A stretch of DNA of 9,166 nucleotides from Lachnospiraceae bacterium (GTDB lineage Bacteria; Bacillota; Clostridia; Lachnospirales; Lachnospiraceae). The stretch's first letter is position 1. Every line of letters starts with the position of its first letter. This document shows positions 6,002 to 9,166 of the stretch, piece by piece. The notes under the pieces were generated by a model that saw nothing but the letters and a program-made list of their open reading frames with translations, was not told the DNA's origin and made no database searches. Where the stretch lies: NCBI GenBank assembly GCA_017420605.1, contig JAFOIS010000001.1, forward strand, positions 1 through 9,166. Direction: 5' to 3'. Position numbers and translations under genes: made by a program.

Positions 6002-7513
6002 CTACAGCATCATTTCCAGGGCCTTGCGGTCTGCCTTGCCGTTCTTGTTCAGCGGGATCTCATCAAGCTTCCGGAAGGTCCGGGGCACCATATATTCGGG
6101 AAGCCGTTTTTTGAGAGCGGCGGAAAGCGCGGCTTTTTCGATGTCGCCAGTATAGAACGCGCAGATTTTGTCATTCCGGAACAGGCAGACGGCCCGGCCG
6201 ATCTCCGGCAGGGAATCCATCGCGGCTTCGATCTCGCCAAGCTCGATGCGGTGGCCCATATGCTTGATCTGGAAGTCTTTCCGGCCGGCAAAGACAAGAT
6301 CGCCCGCAGCGTCGTAATACGCAAGATCCCCGGTGCGGTAGATCCGCTCCGGATAATGCGGATTGAGAGGGTTCTGTGTGAAGACGCAGGCGGTAGCCGC
6401 CGCGTCGCCGAGATACCCGAGCGCGAGCGCGGTGCCCGCAACGCAGACCTCGCCCGTGCGGGGTTCCGGCGGCAGCGCGGCGTCCGGGATCAGGCGGTCC
6501 TCCGCATCCAGCAGAAAGACCCGCTCGTTCGGGAACGGCTTCCCCATCGGGAGCGTCTCACCCGGTGCGAAATCCCGGTCAACGATGTAATAGGTACAGT
6601 TGCAGGTGATCTCCGTGGGGCCGTAGACGTTGGCGAAAACGGCGTCCGGCAGGGCTTCCCGCCAGATGCCCAGCTGTTTTACGGGCATTACTTCGCCCGA
6701 GAAGATGACCTTGTTCACCTCCGCGGGGATACGGTAGGAAAATCCGTGCAGGCGCGAGAGCAGGCAAACGGCGGAGACCGCCCAGATGAGCGTCGTCACA
6801 TGCCGCTCGCACAGGTAATCCAGAAGCTCCGCGGGAACGGAGAAGTACCGGGTCGGGATGATCTGCATCGTCGCGCCCGTCTTCAGGGTGCTGTAGATAT
6901 CCTTGACGGAGACGTCGAAATCGAACGGCGCCTGGTTCCCGATCACGTCGTTTTCCGTAATGTGAAAGATCTCCGTGAAGCAGTCGATAAAGTCGATGAC
7001 CGACCGGTGTGATACCAGGACGCCCTTGGGAGTCCCGGTGGAGCCGGAGGTGAAGTTGCAGTAGAGCGGATCCGTATCGATGGCCGCCGCGCGGATCTTT
7101 GCAAGGCGGTCTTCGTCGGCCGGAACGGCGCGGAGATCCTCGAGGAAAAGAAGATCCCCCGTGTAGTTCATTTCCCGGATCTTTTCCTCAAAGGCGCGCG
7201 CGGTCACGATGGCGCGCGGACCGAGGATGCTTATGATGCGCAGGAGCCGTTCGGCCGGAAGGCGCATATCCAGCTGGCAGTAAAAACAGCCGGCATAAAC
7301 GCTGCCGAAAAAAGCCTCCAGGGTATCGACACTTTTCGGAAGAAAAACGGGAATCGCTTCATTCGGCCGAAACACGACTGACAGGGCGGTCCCGACTGCC
7401 TTCGCCGTCCTGAGAAAGGCGGCGTACGATACCGCGCGGTCCGGATCGGCGAAAACGCACTTATCCGGCACGCGGCGGGCGGACTGTTCCAGATAGGAAA
7501 GAACGTTGATCAT
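6002..7513 (-). CDS. DltA-like amino-acid adenylating ligase (carrier-protein loading)
   Basis: A 503-residue stand-alone adenylation enzyme, the length of DltA. Core motifs are FTSGSTGTPKGV (154-165, P-loop), APFDFDVSV (195-203, Asp for the substrate amino group), NVYGPTEITC (295-304), YRTGDLAYY (392-400), GRKDFQIKHMGHRIELGEIE (410-429) and PLNKNGKADRKAL (487-499) with catalytic Lys493. It would activate an amino acid with ATP and load it on the carrier protein encoded two genes downstream. At FSGEVMP (271-277) Ser272 stands where, from memory, DltA has the Cys that favours D-Ala (FCGEVLP/FCGEELP), so the substrate may differ. The start is the ATG at 7513: GGAG lies 8 nt upstream, it is the first codon after the promoter at 7547-7575, and homology begins there. 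The open frame extends to 7732 but crosses that promoter. Confidence 0.92.
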   Translation of the reverse strand: MINVLSYLEQSARRVPDKCVFADPDRAVSYAAFLRTAKAVGTALSVVFRPNEAIPVFLPKSVDTLEAFFGSVYAGCFYCQLDMRLPAERLLRIISILGPRAIVTARAFEEKIREMNYTGDLLFLEDLRAVPADEDRLAKIRAAAIDTDPLYCNFTSGSTGTPKGVLVSHRSVIDFIDCFTEIFHITENDVIGNQAPFDFDVSVKDIYSTLKTGATMQIIPTRYFSVPAELLDYLCERHVTTLIWAVSAVCLLSRLHGFSYRIPAEVNKVIFSGEVMPVKQLGIWREALPDAVFANVYGPTEITCNCTYYIVDRDFAPGETLPMGKPFPNERVFLLDAEDRLIPDAALPPEPRTGEVCVAGTALALGYLGDAAATACVFTQNPLNPHYPERIYRTGDLAYYDAAGDLVFAGRKDFQIKHMGHRIELGEIEAAMDSLPEIGRAVCLFRNDKICAFYTGDIEKAALSAALKKRLPEYMVPRTFRKLDEIPLNKNGKADRKALEMML

Positions 7514-7546
7514 AAAAGGGGCTCCATGACGGCGGGGTCTGTGTGC

Positions 7547-7575
7547 AGTATACCATATCCGGGGATGTCTTGAAA
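7547..7575 (-). promoter_or_regulatory. Extended -10 promoter of the dlt-like operon
   Basis: On the minus strand TGGTATACT (7555-7547) is an extended -10 element (TGn plus TATACT, 5/6). The -35 position 17 nt upstream, TTTCAA (7575-7570), is poor. An extended -10 with a weak -35 is a common design for an activator-dependent or strongly tuned promoter. The predicted start near 7540 leaves a leader of about 27 nt. Confidence 0.6.
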
Positions 7576-7582
7576 GACGTCC
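7563..7582. promoter_or_regulatory. Inverted repeat over the -35 region of the dlt-like promoter (candidate operator)
   Basis: GGATGTCTT-GA-AAGACGTCC is a near-perfect palindrome: 9-bp arms, one mismatch, 2-bp centre. It covers the -35 position of the leftward promoter, the typical place for a dimeric regulator. No regulator gene is in the window. Confidence 0.45.
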
Positions 7583-7610
7583 GGAGGCTGTTAACATGCG
7601 CGCGGAAGTC

Positions 7611-7639
7611 TTGAGGAACCGGGCGGCGGTCTGTATAAT
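7611..7639 (+). promoter_or_regulatory. Sigma-A-type promoter of the rightward operon
   Basis: TTGAGG (7611-7616, 4/6) and a perfect TATAAT (7634-7639) are separated by exactly 17 nt. Transcription should start near G7646, giving an 85-nt leader before the ATG at 7731. It diverges from the dlt-like promoter, with the two -10 boxes about 80 bp apart. Confidence 0.72.
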
Positions 7640-7659
7640 GAGTTTGTCGGACCGCCGCC
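7622..7659. promoter_or_regulatory. Perfect 10-bp inverted repeat bracketing the rightward -10 box (candidate operator)
   Basis: GGCGGCGGTC (7622-7631) is exactly complementary to GACCGCCGCC (7650-7659), with 18 bp between. The TATAAT box and predicted start point lie in that gap. The left arm is upstream of the start point, so it is not in the RNA and the repeat would act as DNA, as a repressor site. The arms are low-complexity GC, which lowers certainty. Confidence 0.4.
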
Positions 7660-7669
7660 GGAAGCGGCG
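7653..7669 (+). other. Stem-loop near the 5' end of the rightward leader
   Basis: CGCCGC-CGGAA-GCGGCG makes a perfect 6-bp GC stem with a 5-nt loop, starting about 7 nt from the predicted RNA 5' end. No U-tract follows. It may protect the 5' end of the mRNA; no riboswitch fold is recognised in the rest of the 85-nt leader. Confidence 0.4.
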
Positions 7670-7718
7670 CGAGGCCATTCCGGCGGGCGGATCGCAGCGC
7701 CGCATAAAAACACAGAAC

Positions 7719-7723
7719 GGAGG
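7719..7723 (+). promoter_or_regulatory. Ribosome binding site fixing the first rightward gene's start
   Basis: GGAGG with a 7-nt spacer to the ATG at 7731. It excludes the long in-frame extension back to 7596, which would cross the promoter and leader. Confidence 0.75.
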
Positions 7724-7730
7724 AAATGGC

Positions 7731-8216
7731 ATGCTTCACGTAATGGACCGGCGGGCAGCGGACAACAAGTACCTGCACCGGGATTTCCACGTAACAAATG
7801 ATCTCGGCGTTACCTATATCGCCGAGAAGTACGGTCCGGAAGGGGTGGACGAGTATCTGCGCACCTTCGCGGACGGCTTCTACGGCCCGCTGACCGAAAA
7901 GATCAAAGCGGAAGGTCTTGCCGCCATGGAGGCGCATATCAAAGAGATCTACGAGATCGAAGAAGCTTCCGACGCGCTCGCGGTCACGTATATCGGCGAA
8001 AAGGGCGGCAAAGAAGAGTTCTCCATCGCGCTCTCCTACTGCCCCGCGGTCCGTTTCATGCGCGCCCACGGCCACGTCCCGTCTCCGTATTACCGGCTTC
8101 TTACCGAGACGGTCGACGACGAGATCGCAAAGAACGCCGGTTACGGCTTTGAAATGCTTTCCTATGACGAAGAGACCGGCGCCGCTTCCTACCGCTTCTT
8201 TACGAAAGGAGAATGA
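7731..8216 (+). CDS. Small protein of unknown function, paralogue of the next gene
   Basis: A 161-residue soluble protein with no signal peptide or membrane segment. I do not recognise a characterised family with certainty; size and the YCP...HVP layout loosely recall the ATC hydrolase (L-2-amino-thiazoline-4-carboxylate hydrolase) type, which I hold only as a weak suggestion. It aligns by eye with the next gene along nearly its whole length: an IxEKxG block (30-35), a YxxP block (51-54) and EG at 61-62. It also shares an acidic helix with EEAS (77-80), SYCP (102-105, Cys104), HVP (115-117) and a C-terminal YDEETG-type segment. It lacks the extra Cys/His cluster of its paralogue. The start is the ATG at 7731, 7 nt after GGAGG, and it is the first gene of the rightward operon. 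Its stop overlaps the next gene's alternative ATG by 4 nt. A heteromeric complex with the paralogue is an inference. Confidence 0.75.
   Translation: MLHVMDRRAADNKYLHRDFHVTNDLGVTYIAEKYGPEGVDEYLRTFADGFYGPLTEKIKAEGLAAMEAHIKEIYEIEEASDALAVTYIGEKGGKEEFSIALSYCPAVRFMRAHGHVPSPYYRLLTETVDDEIAKNAGYGFEMLSYDEETGAASYRFFTKGE
8205..8211 (+). promoter_or_regulatory. Ribosome binding site choosing the second paralogue's start
   Basis: AAAGGAG lies 7 nt before the ATG at 8219 but only 1 nt before the in-frame ATG at 8213, so 8219 is the likely start. It sits in the last codons of the previous gene, implying coupled translation. Confidence 0.72.
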
Positions 8217-8218
8217 TC

Positions 8219-8674
8219 ATGATTTCCTGCACAGAGTTCATTCCGATGTACAGCCACCTGTTCACCTTCATCGAAAAGAAGTCGGGCTATGACGCCGTCG
8301 TGGAATACTGGAAAAATGTCCGCGAGAAATATACCCGCCCGATGCTGGGCGAGATCGCGAAGGAGGAAGGCGTCGCGGCCTGCTGGGACTACTGGTCGAC
8401 GACGCTCAACGAGGAGGCGGCGGATTTCCGCATGACCTATGACGACGAGACCGGCGTCTACGAAGCCGAGATGCGGTACTGCCCGTCGAGGGGGCGTCTC
8501 GAGGAAATGACGCACGTCACGCCGTTCCATGATTACTGCGGACACTGCCGCGTGCTTTACGCCCCGATCCTCGAGGAATACGGCGCCGTCTGCGACAATA
8601 ACTTTGAATATACCGGAACCGCGGGCTGCAAATGGGCCTTCCACGGCGAGCCGCGCCCGGTGAAGCATCCGTAA
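8219..8674 (+). CDS. Small Cys/His-rich protein of unknown function, paralogue of the preceding gene
   Basis: A 151-residue soluble protein that aligns with the preceding gene: FIEKKSG (17-23), YWK (30-32), YTRPM (38-42), EEG (49-51), NEEAADF (64-70), RYCPS (86-90) and HVTPF (99-103). Unlike its partner it has a dense Cys/His region: Cys88, His99, His104, Cys107, His109, Cys110, with Cys125 and Cys137 further on. The DYCGHC motif (105-110) could bind a metal or supply a catalytic thiol. No experimentally known family is certain; an ATC hydrolase-like fold is a weak possibility. I prefer the ATG at 8219 over 8213 because of SD spacing. The M20 peptidase gene follows after 24 nt, so this protein and its paralogue probably work with or before that hydrolase in one catabolic or salvage step. 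Confidence 0.78.
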   Translation: MISCTEFIPMYSHLFTFIEKKSGYDAVVEYWKNVREKYTRPMLGEIAKEEGVAACWDYWSTTLNEEAADFRMTYDDETGVYEAEMRYCPSRGRLEEMTHVTPFHDYCGHCRVLYAPILEEYGAVCDNNFEYTGTAGCKWAFHGEPRPVKHP

Positions 8675-8698
8675 CGGGGGAAGCGCAAGGAGAAAAAA

Positions 8699-9166
8699 AT
8701 GGATTACGGTTTTTTATCGGTGATCGATGAAAAGAAGGAATTTCTGGACGCGCTTGCGGACGCGGTCTGGGAAGTCCCGGAACTGGCGTTTACGGAGGTC
8801 AGATCGGCAAAGCTTCTTACGGACGCCCTCCGTAAGGAAGGCTTCACGGTCAGGGAAGGACTCGCCGGGATCGCGACCGCGTTTTCCGGAACCTACGGCG
8901 AAGGCCGTCCGGTGATCGGTTTCCTCGGGGAATTTGACGCCCTGAGCGGTCTCGGCCAGGAAGCGGGCGTGACGGAAAAGAGACCGGACGGAAATACGTG
9001 CGGCCACGGCTGCGGCCACAACCTCCTCGGCGTCGGGTCGCTCGCCGCCGCGCTCGCCGCGAAGCGCTTCCTCGAGGAAAAGAAGTGCCCGGGGACGGTC
9101 GTCTATTTCGGCTGTCCGGGCGAGGAAGGCGGCTCCGGCAAGGCGTTCATGGCCCGGGACGGCGTA
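8699..9166 (+). CDS. M20 family metallopeptidase, AbgB-like amidohydrolase (5' part; cut by right edge)
   Basis: The first 156 residues are visible. EVPELAFTEVRSAKLL (25-40) is the usual N-terminal segment. GEFDAL (77-82) and TCGHGCGHNLLGVGSLAAA (100-118) are diagnostic of the AbgB/M20D group, with Cys105 and His107 among likely metal ligands. CPGEEGGSGK (139-148) carries the Glu-Glu pair: catalytic base Glu142 and metal ligand Glu143. Such enzymes hydrolyse amide bonds of N-acylated amino acids or dipeptides in the cytoplasm; AbgB with AbgA cleaves p-aminobenzoyl-glutamate. The actual substrate cannot be read from this fragment. The start is the ATG at 8699 with AAGGAG 6 nt upstream, 24 nt after the second small paralogue, as the third gene of the operon. 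The dimerisation domain and the last metal ligand are beyond the window. Confidence 0.9.
   Translation, partial: MDYGFLSVIDEKKEFLDALADAVWEVPELAFTEVRSAKLLTDALRKEGFTVREGLAGIATAFSGTYGEGRPVIGFLGEFDALSGLGQEAGVTEKRPDGNTCGHGCGHNLLGVGSLAAALAAKRFLEEKKCPGTVVYFGCPGEEGGSGKAFMARDGV

Noticed and set aside
5504..7012. 502-residue open frame on the plus strand
   Set aside because: It lies antisense to the clear ligase and decarboxylase genes, has no recognisable motifs and is Arg/Gly/Val-rich as expected for a shadow frame of GC-rich coding DNA.
7596..7730. N-terminal extension of the first rightward gene
   Set aside because: It spans the TTGAGG/TATAAT promoter and leader; the GGAGG at 7719-7723 points to the ATG at 7731.
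7514..7732. N-terminal extension of the ligase to an ATG at 7732
   Set aside because: The extension crosses the extended -10 promoter, has no family similarity, and a good start with an SD is present at 7513.
1..9166. tRNA, rRNA, CRISPR arrays, insertion sequences, attachment sites
   Set aside because: No repeat-spacer pattern, transposase motif, terminal repeats or RNA-gene consensus was seen on either strand.

Overview
The window is GC-rich DNA packed with genes that carry strong AGGAGG-type ribosome binding sites. A dlt-like operon, an Hsp70-like protein with a small membrane partner, and an AbgB-like peptidase together suggest a high-G+C member of the Clostridia, perhaps Lachnospiraceae. 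That assignment is inferred from gene style only.

There are three transcription units. (1) Positions 1-1754, minus strand: an uncharacterised protein with two membrane segments, followed by an Hsp70-like actin-fold ATPase that runs off the left edge. A sigma-A-type promoter lies at 1829-1857. (2) Positions 1919-7513, minus strand: a tightly packed five-gene operon. Its genes are a DltA-like amino-acid adenylating ligase, a type III-fold PLP decarboxylase, a carrier protein, a DltB/AlgI-like MBOAT acyltransferase and a membrane-anchored SGNH/DltD-like protein. Genes overlap or sit 1-24 nt apart. (3) Positions 7731-9166, plus strand: two small paralogous proteins of unknown function and an AbgB-like M20 metallopeptidase cut by the right edge.

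Units 2 and 3 diverge from a 217-bp region. Each has its own promoter. An inverted repeat lies on the -35 region of the leftward promoter, and a perfect 10-bp inverted repeat brackets the -10 box of the rightward one.

The most interesting system is the dlt-like operon. It has the four enzymatic parts that D-alanylate teichoic acid (ligase, carrier, MBOAT, SGNH protein), but a decarboxylase resembling BtrK is inserted between ligase and carrier, and the ligase has Ser where DltA has its D-Ala-selecting Cys. A simple model is that a dicarboxylic or diamino acid is loaded on the carrier, decarboxylated there (as BtrJ/BtrI/BtrK do in butirosin biosynthesis), and that the resulting amino-acyl group is passed by the MBOAT/SGNH pair to an extracellular polymer. 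An alternative is that the decarboxylase makes a free amino acid, such as Lys from diaminopimelate, for the ligase. The window does not decide between these models.
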